Positions 24,795 to 36,180 of a DNA stretch of 64,000 bases are shown piece by piece. Below the pieces are notes generated by a model that ran no database searches, had not been told where the DNA came from, and saw nothing but the letters and a program-made list of their open reading frames with translations. A program made the translations under genes and the position numbers. Source of the stretch: Orthonyx spaldingii (Eukaryota; Chordata; Aves; Passeriformes; Orthonychidae); NCBI GenBank assembly GCA_013397795.1, contig VZTJ01000294.1, positions 4,102,831 through 4,166,830 on the forward strand, read 5' to 3'. The first letter of the stretch is position 1. Every line of letters starts with the position of its first letter.

Positions 24795-26374
24795 GCTCTG
24801 CCTGTGCTGCTATAGTTAAAGTGGTGTCAGTGTTTCCATTGTAAACCCCTATTTTCAGAGGTTTGTAACTCAACGATAAAAATTGTGCTCTGGGCTGAAA
24901 CTTAGAAAACAAGTTCTAGAACTGAAACAGATTTAATTTTTTTCCTTCCTGTTATTAAAAAGAAAGAATTTCATATTTTAAACACAAAATTTTGCAAGCT
25001 ATATGGGAGAAACACACAATGTGTGACATTTGAAATTACTACGAAAGTACTATCAACAGCTTTTTGAGGTAATTCTAAACTTTTTTTTTTTAAATTCCAA
25101 ATACAGATATACTACAGGGGCATTTTCTTTTTTAAGAATGAATAGCAATATAATCAGGTCAAATAAGTGGAGTTTTAAAACTGTGAGTAAATATTTATAG
25201 GACTGGGTCAATAATCTGCCTTTTATAAAAACTCCTAAATACATATTTATATGATAAAATGTAGCAACAATGCATCACAGACAAACAAGTCAATAACGTG
25301 CTTTTAGGAAACTTCATAAATGTAGTTACACAGACCAGTAGTCTGCAAGGGTTTTTTTTCACGTGAAAAGGGCCTCTATTTAGCTAAGAAAACCTTATTC
25401 ATGCAGAAATAACCAGATCAGGTTCATCTGTCTTTCCCTTTTCCATGTGCTGTTGCAGTGACAGTGCTGGATATCCAGTCTGGGTAAGGCAGGAAAGGTG
25501 CCATGCACGGCTGCTGAGGTTTGCAGAGCACCCCACGGGGCTGTGCAAGAGTTACTTGAAGTGAGACAAAGGCGTCCTGGCAAGGATTGTGGTAATATCA
25601 TAGAATTCTGGTTACTGGAAAACAGCAGCTAGGAAAACCTGCCAGATGACTGAGGAGCTGACAAACACAGGAAAACCCCAGGATCTGGAACATGAGAAAT
25701 AATACTGAAGCAAATAATAGAACGACATAATTTGACAGGGAAGTACCACTAGAAGTATGGCTTCAATCATTACATGCACTCTGCCCTTATTTTCTGTGCT
25801 GAAAGACATCACTATTTCAATAGACTAAGACTTTGATTTTGCAATTGGATTTTCACCAGTGAATCCTATTGGAAAGTTTTCTGGAAAGGAATATCTGACT
25901 CAGAATGTACATTTGAAGACCAAGAGATTACAGTAATTTTCCTCACTGAGAACTAAATAAAACCCATGGATGGCAATGACATTGGGAGTATTGCAAAATT
26001 AGTTCAAGGGACAATCCAGAAGTGCTAATAAAATCAGATCATAAATTTCTGTTCATATCAAACCAGATAAAGACATGTCTGGTTTACAGCATGTTTGTAA
26101 CCATCTGTATATTCCACTGACCTCTAACACATAGATAATTATATTACTATTTAATAACGAGGAAGACAATTATCAATACTCTTATTCATAGTCTGACTTG
26201 AATTTTGTTGTAAATATTAGTGTTAGCCTTGCGTCAGGTATTGTACCTAATTTATTACAGATGAAAATTTTCTAATAATGCTTCAGTTCAGTTCCTGCCT
26301 TTTGCTTTATAACCCCAATTTAAACATTACAAGGCATGATTTTATAATCCCTAGCATAAAGTCCATTAAAGTCA
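24795..26374. other. Unique noncoding DNA
   Basis: AT-rich sequence with short T and A runs (for example 25081-25091). Only short random frames. No gene or repeat family recognised. Confidence 0.65.
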
Positions 26375-26520
26375 TTAAATCACTTGAAACCTGGTCCAAA
26401 TCCTGCTGAGGTGAATGGCTCTCTTGCAGTTAATTAATTTGGAATGGTTTTACTCCCCCTAAAACTCCAATAAAATCCCTGTTAATGTTTATGGGAATTG
26501 CAAGCATACACTCCCTTTAT
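26375..26520. repeat. Ancient amniote repeat relic
   Basis: GGTCCAAATCCTGCTGAGGT (26391-26410) and GAATGGCTCTCTTGCAGTT, then GGAATGGTTTTACTCCCCCT and a 3' part with AATAAAATCCCTG, resemble the remembered amniote sequence 'ggcccaaatcctgctcccattgaagtcaatgg'. Heavily decayed. Confidence 0.4.
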
Positions 26521-27464
26521 TCAAATGGCTAAATCATCTTTCCTATCTTATAATTTAAGATCTATATGCTTCATATATATGTGTATCTTATGGTACGCTT
26601 TATTCAACGTAAAGATTCCAGTATCCTGCCAATGATAGGAGGCCTCTAATGTTACTCCTGTTGTTCAGCTCCTTATTCTCCAAGGTGTCCAATTAATTTT
26701 AGTCAAGCTTCTGGAGTAAGGTACAACATGAAGAACAATATCAAAATCTCATCCTTGATTGTCATCTTAAAAAAATATATATATTTAAAAAAGGGTGTTA
26801 TTCTTCTATCATTTTATTAAAGGAATACTTATTTAATGTCAGTTACATTCCTGACTCTTACACGAAATGTTGCATCTATTTCATGATGACCTGACTTGTA
26901 AAGTTAGAAGTGGGTAGCTACTAATACACCAGAGAGGCTATTTTGGAAAACATGACTGAAAGCATATTGTCTTTGAGCAAAGAGAAATGGAAGACTCTAA
27001 TCCTAATACAGTACAGAGTTTAAAAAAAACCAAACAAACAAAAAAAAAAATCCCCAACCTGTGAGATTTCAATGTTTTAATATGATGAAACACAGGAAAG
27101 TATGCACACTGTGGCCTAAATTCCCATCACCTTTCGCATGCAAGAAACATCACTGGGTTTACAGGGACCAAACTTTTTGATCTTTTCATCTTTTTTTAAT
27201 ATTTTATTCATACTTGCAGTCTCAGCACTCTGCGGGATTCACTTTAAGCGCTGCAGCTTTCAGAAGGAACTTCTCAGTCTTTCAACATTTATTTGTCTAA
27301 ATTTGTGATTGTTACTTTGCCAAGAGAGAGGCTCAGAAAGAAGATGGACTCCTCCAAACACACAGTAAACACTCAGCAAATGAAAAGGCTCATGACACCA
27401 CATTTTGTTAAGAAATTTACAGCAAGTGACCTGCCCCTTTTCATGGTGACAACAACTGTGTTAT
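26521..27464. other. Unique noncoding DNA
   Basis: Contains an A-rich stretch with CAAACAAACAAAA units (about 27019-27050) and an AT patch at 26768-26790. The first part of an 85-codon frame (27293-27550) has no known domain. Confidence 0.6.
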
Positions 27465-27590
27465 TCACTCCACGTAATGAATTGGGAGGTTATGCTAATC
27501 TGAAGAGGGAAGCTATCAATTGTATATGTCCAGACCATCTCTCCCATTGATTTTGTAATTAATGATGAATGTACATTTTGGGAGGGAGAG
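27465..27590. promoter_or_regulatory. Candidate conserved noncoding element with octamer-like and TAATTA motifs
   Basis: CACGTAATGAATTGGGAGG, the octamer-like ATGCTAAT (27493-27500) and TTTTGTAATTAATGATGAAT (about 27551-27570) follow one another in about 100 bases. The block is not repetitive. It overlaps the end of an 85-codon open frame that I regard as chance. Regulatory function is inferred only. Confidence 0.25.
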
Positions 27591-30500
27591 ATTGCTGAGG
27601 AGGGAACTTCATGTGCAGAATAAAAACGTTACAGTAGCCTAATCAATTAGGTATGGTTGACAAATGGGTGAGGGATGACACGACAAAGCGCTGTGCTTCA
27701 GTAGTGGTCACAGAGAAGATGTCACATGATATCTATATTAATCTTTCCACAGGCTAAATGTGATCCATTGCATCAGCAGGACCATGAAAAAACTGTTTGG
27801 TATCTCAAAATCATGCGTCTGATGCTAACTTGAAACCTGCTTGCTTTGTTCACAGACAAAAACATTGTAATAATGCACTAGAAGCCAAGATCATTTGTCA
27901 TTTTAAGCCTGTTACCAGGCTTAAAAGCCACTTAGAATATAATTTTAGGTAATAAATAGCACACTTGGACATGGACTTAATCAGTCTTAAGTGTCAGGAA
28001 AAGAAGGTATGCCTTTGAAAGCAGGTAGTACATCCTCTCTCGGATGCAGCCTGTCCAGAGGTTCATCCCTCCATCCCCAGCAAAGGCCTTACAGCCTCTC
28101 ACTGTAGCAACTGCTGCCATAGAGTGAAGTGACAATACATATAACCCACTTAAATATTCAGGTTCAGCTACACAGTGACCTTTGGGTGGACAACAGATGC
28201 AGCAAGTTGTACCATTCCTTCCCAACAAAATCTAGAAGCCTGCTGCAAAAATACAGTGCTTAACTCCTCAAGTCTGACTCACAAACACCACCACTACTCC
28301 CTACACACAGCTCCCAGCTTGTCTGCAATTATTGCTAAGAATGACAGAGGTGTAACAAGGCCGTGCCTAGGACCAGATGTCCTCAGTGGACTATACCAGA
28401 CAGCAAACAGCATCAGGTCTTCAAGAAGGTTCTTCTTAGTTTGAGGTGAGCTGAAGGACTTACATTTCTCTGTGTGGGGATGTTTATAGATGTATAACAT
28501 GCATAAATTTCATTCTATTTCCCTTTCTAAATGTCTTTGGAAGTACAAAGCAAAACAAGACTGACTTTGAAGTGAATAAGAAACACATAGGTGAGAGATC
28601 TGTCAGTTCTTAATAGAAAGATGGCAAGTGCTGAATTTTTACAAACAGCATTTCCTTCCCTGTAATGGTTTAGGAAATTCAGTTTTGTAACAAAAGCTCA
28701 AAAGCTAAGATATATTCTTTTCTAGGCAAGACTGGCTTACTGAAGGGACTTTTGCCTCACTGCAAATTAAATTCAAGCTCAGTGCATTGTGAAGGGGAGA
28801 AATCACTTGTTTCAGCATAAATCAGGGTTAACTTGCCTGATAACTACAGTATCCTTAAAAGATCCATTCTCTTGTAATTCACAGGGCCCTTCAGAGAAAT
28901 TGCATTGCTAAGGTAAAACTGACAGAGCTGCATAACAATCCTCTGCCACTGCACTGTTCACCTCTGTGTATCGTAAATACACCAGAAAAAGACATCTCTC
29001 AAGGTTTGGTGCTGTGGGGGTTTGGAGCATGGAGGGGGTGGTGTGTGTTTGGGTGTCATGATCTAACCAGCCATTCCACATCTGTGCCACACGGAAGCAG
29101 AGCAGTGACGTGTACACACCGCACCACACAGACATCCTCATCTGTGAGCTCCTGCAGGGAACCACCCAGACAGGGAACACATTAACGTAGGAGATCAGAT
29201 CTGTGGGAACCCCAGCAAAGACTGATCTTTCTCCAATTATAGTGCTTTGCTTCACACACTTCTCAGGGTGCACAGGGGTGATGACTGCTCCTATGATACT
29301 GCTTACTCTCACTTTGGACCAAGAAGCTCTGTACAATTTATAAAGATTACAACAAGCTGCAGGCACAATATAAAAATCTGGATTTCAGGAAATGGAAATA
29401 TTAGGAACATTAGTAATATCTTCTAAAGAGAATTAGTGCCCCTTAAATTAGAATTCCCCCTCACTTCAATGCAAAATGGGAGTAGGTCATTTCAGGACAG
29501 TGCTGTACCCTGATTAACAACAAGCACTAAAAGGAGCTTTGTCACTCCATTGTGGTTTAAGTTCTTGTGTGCCCTATGACAATGTCACACAGCCTCAGTT
29601 CAGCACAACATTACATGTCATTATTCTACTTGTCATCTCCACTTTGGACACCAGCAATCTTTTCTAATTATAGGCAGGTAGATTCCTGAAAAGTTATTTC
29701 TCTCTCCTAGGAGGACATACAAACTGTATGAGTGGGTTTTTATCAGTGAAGATGGTTGGAAAGGTTATTCATTTTGGTATTTAAGAGTAGGTTTTCCAAT
29801 GTGTAAAAGTCAAAGAGAGTAACTTGTATTCACTTGAGGACTTGCATTGAGCTGTGTATTTGTGGGCTGGAGCTGAATGAGAACTGAAATGTTTTGTGGT
29901 TTCCACTGTGCTAGTTCTGTAAAAAATGACTGGTTTCACTGGACTCAGATAGCTTGAGGAACATGGGGTTTTTCAGCTTGAAATCTGTCTTTCTCCAAGT
30001 ACTTTGTTAGCATAGTAATATCCTTGTTTCCCAGCAGGTGTTGCAAACTGAGCTAGAGTGGGTACTAGGGCAGGGAAAGTAATAGAAAGCAAACACAAAT
30101 ATACTGAAGTTTAGAAGCCTGGAAGGCAGGAGATGGCATCAAACTCTAGAACAATCTTTACCTGTTGCTCAAAAGTACAAAGCACAGAGTATAGCCAAGA
30201 AATTTAAGATGGTTGCTCTTTATTTGCATGAGTATTTGCCCTGTGAGGTGGTATAACAACAGCTACAGGATTTATTTTCCTAAAGGAGACTAATATCCAA
30301 ATTCAACTTTATATGGGAAGAAATCGTAAAACAGACAAGATAAATAGCATAATAAGAAAGAAGTAACTGTAATTATGGTGCATCTTTTCATATGGAAATT
30401 TGGGCATGGGTGGAAGGAGTTTGTTTTTACAGCTTTATCCCTTGAGCCATGTCATAAACAAACTCCTATAAGATTACAGTGCCTGCCTCAGTCCTATCTC

Positions 30501-30785
30501 TATGGAGAAAGTTTGTAAACCTTTGCTTAAGTGTTTCATAAGAGCTCTGTGCTATTTCAGTTTCCTTAACAACTCCTTTATTAAGTGAGTCAAAGCCATT
30601 CTTGACTTCTGAGTTAAACACAGTAGTGACCCCTGTGGGAGTCCCAGCTTTCTCTACAACTCAGGTTTGGGATTGCAGTGGCTGAGGTTCATTCTCCAGT
30701 GGGTCCCTGCACTTTAAAAAGAGGAAATAAGCACATTTCAGAGAAGGGGTAAACACCAGAGCCAAGGCAACTCTGGGTAATACTA
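27591..30785. other. Unique noncoding DNA, no gene seen
   Basis: The largest frame is 152 codons on the minus strand (28908-29366). Its product has scattered Cys, Val and Thr and a Pro-rich part but no recognisable domain. A GT-rich patch lies at 29020-29055. Nothing is recognised as RNA gene or repeat. Confidence 0.6.
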
Positions 30786-30866
30786 NNNNNNNNNNNNNNN
30801 NNNNNNNNNNNNNNNNNNNNNNNNNNNNNNNNNNNNNNNNNNNNNNNNNNNNNNNNNNNNNNNNNN
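30786..30866. other. Assembly gap (81 N)
   Basis: A run of 81 undetermined bases. It is followed at once by eight G and then AGGAGGAGGG, so the missing sequence is probably a G-rich simple repeat that stopped sequencing. Two apparent minus-strand frames across it (30661-30957 and 30689-30967) are meaningless because they read through N. Confidence 0.98.
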
Positions 30867-30884
30867 GGGGGGGGAGGAGGAGGG
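30867..30884. repeat. G-rich tract at gap edge
   Basis: An eight-G run followed by AGGAGGAGGG on the plus strand. It has the G-run density expected of a quadruplex-forming sequence. Confidence 0.7.
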
Positions 30885-33800
30885 TAAGAAAACTTTGGGA
30901 AGATGCTTGGAATGTTCCTTGCACTTTTCTTCTTTGGTAAGGATTTACTAGTGTCAACTACAGCCAACTGACACCACCATTAAAAAAAGAAAAAACAAAA
31001 CCACAAGAACAATAGATTGGGCCTCTTCAAGATCTTTTAGCCTCTCCCTGACACTTCAAACATAAGCGTCAAATATTGTCCAGACATTATTTTATTAGTG
31101 TTTTGAGACACTCTTTACTTTTCAGGACTGGGCACTTTTCCAAAAGCCACACTCCAGATTGTGGCTTGAATAATTTTGTGAATTGCTATGGCCCATTTTA
31201 TGCATAGGGTCAGAGCGGATGATTATAGCCACCTCTTCTGGCCTCAAAAGCTGAACAACCTTATGCAAGTCAAGAAATCAATGTTTCAAGTGGTAGAATT
31301 CTTTTAAATTAAATATTTCCGTAATCTGTAATTTTCCTAACACAATGACAATCACAACCTAATGGAAATTCCCTCTGTCTTTTCTTAAAGAACACTCCCT
31401 CTAATAATGTATTTTGTATCATGGCAGATATGTCATCCCTCAGGATAGACATTTTGCAGCTGGAATCCCATAAATCAAATTGCTTTTCTTTATTTTGTAT
31501 AATTTAATTATTTTTGGTTGTTTGAGGGGTTTTTTTCTTCAACTTGATAAGTATTTGACAAATTTTCATTTCTGTCTTCAAGATGTAAAGAACTACACTT
31601 AGAAATCCAGATAATTTCATTCTATTTGTTGATTGTGGGGTTTTATGATTCAAGTGTCCATTTTTTTCCAAACATTTCTCCACACAGCACATAAAATCAG
31701 CATCTCCTATCATAAGCCTTCCCTTGTTTCTATCCATGGACTTTGCATTTACAGCACAACTAAAATTTCTGAAGTCGAGATTTTAAACCACTGAAAATGC
31801 AGAATTTAACAAACATGAATTCTGTATTACCTGGTCAAACTGATTTAATGATGAAATGATGAAATTGAACACAATAGCCATATTTTTCATGTTGTTTCAC
31901 ACCAACAAGTTAACATTCTGGATTCTAAAACATCAAAGGAAGCACAAATCCCTATTTTTTATAACCTTAAAACACATAATAAAAAAAAATATCTGTACAC
32001 GCACTAAAATAAGATATGAAAAGATTTAATTCTGCTCAGTCTAACTCAGTCTGAATAATTTTGAAGCTGAATGGATTAATCAAAGACAATTCCTCCATGA
32101 CACACATTCAAAATCAATCTCCTCTTTCTTCAGGTGAAATGAGGTAGTTTTAATTGGCTACAATATTGGTGAGACTAAAACAATAAAAACAGAAAATGAA
32201 AAGAAGGCTTTTTCCAGAAAAAAAATGGACAATCGCGTACATGTATTTGTGTACGGATATAAATGCCACATATAAGAAAAGAGATGGGATTGTACAGAGA
32301 AACCATTAAAAAGCATAAATCCATCTGCTCTATAATTAAATTTCTGCATTTCTTTTCTAGGGAAAAATTGAAAAGTTTTGAAATTTCCTTTCATTCTAAA
32401 TCAGAATTGGACAAAACATTTCAAAGTCCCCTTCAGTACAGAAAATCTAAGGAAATCTGTATTAGGTAATGCTGAAATTAGCTTTGAAATTAACACAGTA
32501 TAATTAATATAGGAGAATAAAGTGAAAGCATTAGCATTTTGAATCTACTGATGTGAAAACTCTAGATTTTTTTTTTTGTATTTGTCAAGTCAATACATTA
32601 CAGTGAAATCTTTCTAGGCCAAGTCATCAGAAACTTGGGAGCATGAGAATGTGTCTGTTCTTGTATTTTCTCTCTGGAGCAACTGGGAAAGACTCAAAAT
32701 ACAGCGGAGAAGACAAAAACTTTCATCTTAAAACCACACTCAGCCACTCACTAGGGCAACAGAGCTGGTGTGTCCAAGCATCTGGACCAGTGATCCTGAG
32801 TTTTAATTTGCTGCTAATGCACAGCCACATCTGGGCTGGTTTCTCTGAGCCCCAACAGCAACGCTGCTCCCATCACTGCCTGTATAGTTTCTGCACCACT
32901 GGTACAGTGTGCACTCTGTCCTGCCTTCTGATTGGTGCTCTAAAAGTACAAGCTTACTAAAGTAAATTTTCCTTCTGCTGTAGCAGTATATTGCTACAAA
33001 TTAGGAATGAGAAATCAGAGTTGATCTTCCTATGGCTTTGTGCAACTTATTTTGTAACACCATTTCTGCAAAAGCCAGATTTCTGTCCTGCTTTGGTCTA
33101 TCTAGTAGCTATGGGAAATAAATTCACAATGAAGGAAATATTATCACAATTTCTGATAGCTTTTCCTCATGGGCAATATGGAAGATTTTTTATTTGTTCT
33201 GGGATCTATAAGACTCTGGGTCTCACAGGTCTGTCAACTGTTACAGCTACTTGCTGCAGCTTTGCCCAATAGAGCAGACATGTCTCATTTTTAGAGCATA
33301 GTTTAAAATCGTGCTTTTTCAAGACAAGGCAGGTTTGGTCAGTAAAGGACCAGGTGATCATCTGCTGACTAAACTACAGATATCTATCACAGTATGCAAT
33401 AATGGGAAAGAAAGAAAAGTGTCTCACTACCCCAGATATTCGTACACAGCCCAAGCCTCACCTGACACCACCGAGACACAAGACCGGTGTTGTCAGAATA
33501 TTGAGAGCCACAGTGGATCACATTAAATGTCCACTGAGTCTAGGGTGTGTCTCCAGAAGGGTTTCAAGGAGATAAGCTTGGAAAAGCAGGAAGAGGACAT
33601 CTATATATGGCAGTTTCCACAGGTTGTTCCACAGAACAACTATTTTTAGCTGCAGGGATTTTCTGAGTGGTTTCAGTTTTTGCAATGTAATAATTCTTAC
33701 TTAATTTCTCATGCAGAGAATTCTGCAGTCTCTCCTTGAATCCATGTCAACTTAGAGCAGCCCCCACATCCTTTGGAAAAAAGTTATACATCTACACCCT

Positions 33801-34104
33801 GCTGCATGAAGAAACCAAACTTCTTTTGGTTTCTTTCGAACTTGGCTCCTACAACCTTCATTGGACAGCCCTCAACTTTTCCATCACAAGAGACAGCAAA
33901 GACCCAGCTTTGCCCATTCTGCTCATCAGTTTGTAGGTCTGTCACAGTTTTAAACTGAACAGCCCAAGCAAACACAGACCATTTCTGCTGTGGAAATAAT
34001 TCCACCTTTCTTGGACTTCTGTGAGCATGTCCCAGTTGTACTACATTCCATTTGAAGTGAAAAGACTGGAATTACGTACACTCTTCAGCACATGGGTGAA
34101 CACT
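30885..34104. other. Unique noncoding DNA, no gene seen
   Basis: AT-rich sequence with T and A runs (for example near 31530 and 32567). Frames are 105 codons or fewer (32643-32960, plus) without a domain. Overlapping plus and minus frames at 33736-34005 cover the same bases and are chance. Confidence 0.65.
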
Positions 34105-34740
34105 GATTCATAGAGTTTCTCTCTAGTTCTTTTCCTACTTAACACTTGGTTAACATTTTGGCTGCCTCACAGCACTGAGACAATGTCTTCATGGAACGAA
34201 CTATTATAATCCCAGGATTGCGATGCTGAGTCATAAGGGTCAGATCAGAGTCTATAATTTTGTATGTGAATTGATGCTTTTTCCCACATGCATCAATTCA
34301 GATTTCTGCATATTAGATTTCATTTTCCCACACAGTCTCCTGAGGTACTTCTGTGCCTCCTGATAGGTGGCCTTTATATTCACTACTCTGAATAGCTGAT
34401 TTCTTATCATCCTCAAACTTTCTCACCTCTCTGTTCCACCTCCTTGTACCAGCAGTTTATGGTGTGTTTACCAGGACAGACCCCAGCACAGGTTATGCAG
34501 AACTCCGTTACCAAGACCCATTGCATACTTTCTTGGTTTCCCTTAAAAGTCTTTGGCACAGGACTTCATGAAAAGCCTGTCAGGAATACAAGTATAACAA
34601 GCAGCTCACCCTTACTAACTTTCTTATCAACCTCTTCAAAGACTTCTGGTAGATTTGTAGAGCACAGTTCATGTTCCATCAAAGTCTGCCCTGGTATGAG
34701 TTCTCATTTTAGTCATAATCAGATAGCAGTCAATAGATCA
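34105..34740 (-). mobile_element. Decayed CR1-type LINE fragment (reverse-transcriptase C-terminal region), minus orientation
   Basis: Read on the plus strand, this follows the reverse complement of the distal coding part of CR1-like ORF2 in order: TTTTTCCCACATGCATCAAT; GATTTCTGCATATTAGATTT; CTCAAACTTTCTCACCTC; GTCTTTGGCACAGGACTTCA; AAGCCTGTCAGGAATACAAG; CCTCTTCAAAGACTTCTGGT. On the minus strand, 34279-34296 translates to LMHVGK, matching the conserved 'K..L.H.GK' neighbourhood of CR1 reverse transcriptase. Stops and indels interrupt the frame, so it is inactive. It is far more diverged than the CR1 at 15276 and belongs to an older subfamily I cannot name. Confidence 0.75.
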
Positions 34741-34969
34741 CAACCAGACTAAATGTAAGTGGAAGCATCTCTGCTTATTAACAGATTAGGCTTATTTCAA
34801 CCAAGACAAGCCTGGGCCACTGAAGTACCCAGCTGCTGATGGGTTTCTTCTGAGTCTGGTTTGCTCACTGGAGACCTGTAAGAATGGTCATAGGGACCGT
34901 GAGAGCCACTGCTGACTGTGTGACAGTGACTGCCATTGGAAATGCGAGCTAGGGGGCTGAAAACGGCCT
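34741..34969. other. Unclassified noncoding
   Basis: No feature recognised. It may include the continuation (5' direction) of the decayed CR1, but the match is lost. Confidence 0.5.
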
Positions 34970-35032
34970 AAAGAGGGTTAGAAGCTCATTAGTAGCCCCT
35001 AATTCTCTAAGTTGCCTTAGAAATCTCAGCCA
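34970..35032. repeat. Ancient amniote repeat relic (short)
   Basis: GGGTTAGAAGCTCATTAGTA, CCCCTAATTCTCTAAG and GCCTTAGAAATCTCAGCC resemble the 'taggcacctaattccctt..gaaaatctcagcc' wording of an old amniote repeat. Short and uncertain. Confidence 0.3.
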
Positions 35033-35924
35033 AACTAGTTATAGATAGGAGATACTAAATTAGGATCACACTGACACGGAGGACTGGGGAAGTACTGAAT
35101 TTCCTGTACCCATCATGTCCTTGTTTCAGGGAGATGTCACATCCTGCTGCTCAGGACAAGCACACCAGCAAGGGAAAAATGACAGAACAACCCATAATTC
35201 TGTTATTCAAAGAATATTTGCCACTGTCCTCTCTGTAGAGGTTCTGTAAATGTCCAGCTGTGACAGGAGAAAAGAAAGCATAATCTACAGCCTTCATAGC
35301 TGCCAGAGCTTTCAGTCACAGCTGGGCATTTCTGTATATCACTTTCTCTATTGAGAACTAAATTCCAAAAAAAAAATTCGCTTTTTCTAGCCCTTCCCCC
35401 CATCCACCATGCAATGAGCTGTATATAATAACATAATATATAACATATATTTATTATTATGCTATAATACATAACATCATTTATAATAACACAGAAGGAA
35501 ATGGATGCAAAGGTTTTGAGTGAAACAGAATGGATTTTGCAGAAATGGAGCTTGGTGAACAGGAACATGATCTCTGTTCTGAGAACATTAACATTAAATG
35601 AAAAAAATATTTCCAGGAATAAGCCAGAGGCTGTGCTGGTATCAATCATGTTGCTGTGGAGCACAGGTACAATGCAAAGAGCACTGCAGAGAGCAGTAAA
35701 TAGATGGGCTTCCACTCCACCACTTGTTTTACTGAGCATTTGGACACTCATATTATCAAAAAGAATAAAAATAAAAGGTCTTTTGCTCTATTTTTCACCA
35801 ATGTAAATACCTCTTATTCAACATGGGTTCGTCTCTCTTTACCCTTCTCTTTTAAGGGTGAAACATGAATTATGGATTCTGAAAAGGAATAAACAAGAAG
35901 TATGAAAGCAAATGTGGCTAAGTA
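35033..35924. other. Noncoding; 182-codon minus frame rejected
   Basis: The minus frame 35203-35751 is the second longest in the window. It passes through the AT-rich patch at 35421-35491, where it yields an Ile/Tyr-rich run produced by TATAATA repeats. No domain, start context or splice support is seen. Confidence 0.6.
35421..35491. repeat. AT-rich (TATAATA)n-like low complexity
   Basis: Irregular repeats of TATAATA, ATAACAT and TTATTAT, read directly. Confidence 0.75.
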
Positions 35925-36180
35925 CCCCAATTTTCTAAGATTTAATTATCAGTAAATGGCTCCCTTTTAAGAATAGCCCTAATTGGCTATTAAAAGCAGT
36001 AGCTAACAATTTCAAGGCAATTAATATTTTAAAATAATGAGATGGCTAATATATTACATTAGAGCATACAGTAAGCAGAAGTCTTGCTAATTACATGTAT
36101 TATTCTCCCTACTTTACTTAATGAAGGTGTCTAGCTTGTAGATTAATTCACTCTTGCTCTATTTTTTATTTTTTTAATCA
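35925..36180. promoter_or_regulatory. Candidate enhancer: TAAT-rich noncoding block
   Basis: Six or more homeodomain-type cores occur within 250 bases: GATTTAATTATCAG, CCTAATTGGC, GGCAATTAATATT, GGCTAATATAT, GCTAATTACATG and AGATTAATTCAC. They are spaced and not tandemly repeated. CCTAATTGGCTATTAAAAGC also carries a CTATTAAAAG MEF2-like core. There is no frame of note and no repeat signature. Function is inferred from motif density alone. Confidence 0.3.

Noticed and set aside
28908..29366. 152-codon minus-strand frame
   Set aside because: No family resemblance and no supporting signals; considered chance.
30530..30660. CR1-like phrase with CCCCTGTGGGAGTCCCAG
   Set aside because: Resembles the 'gatccctgggggacccca' part of CR1, but the flanks do not match.
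30661..30967. Two frames spanning the N gap
   Set aside because: They read through undetermined bases.
35203..35751. 182-codon minus-strand open frame
   Set aside because: Passes through AT low complexity; no domain; composition not protein-like.
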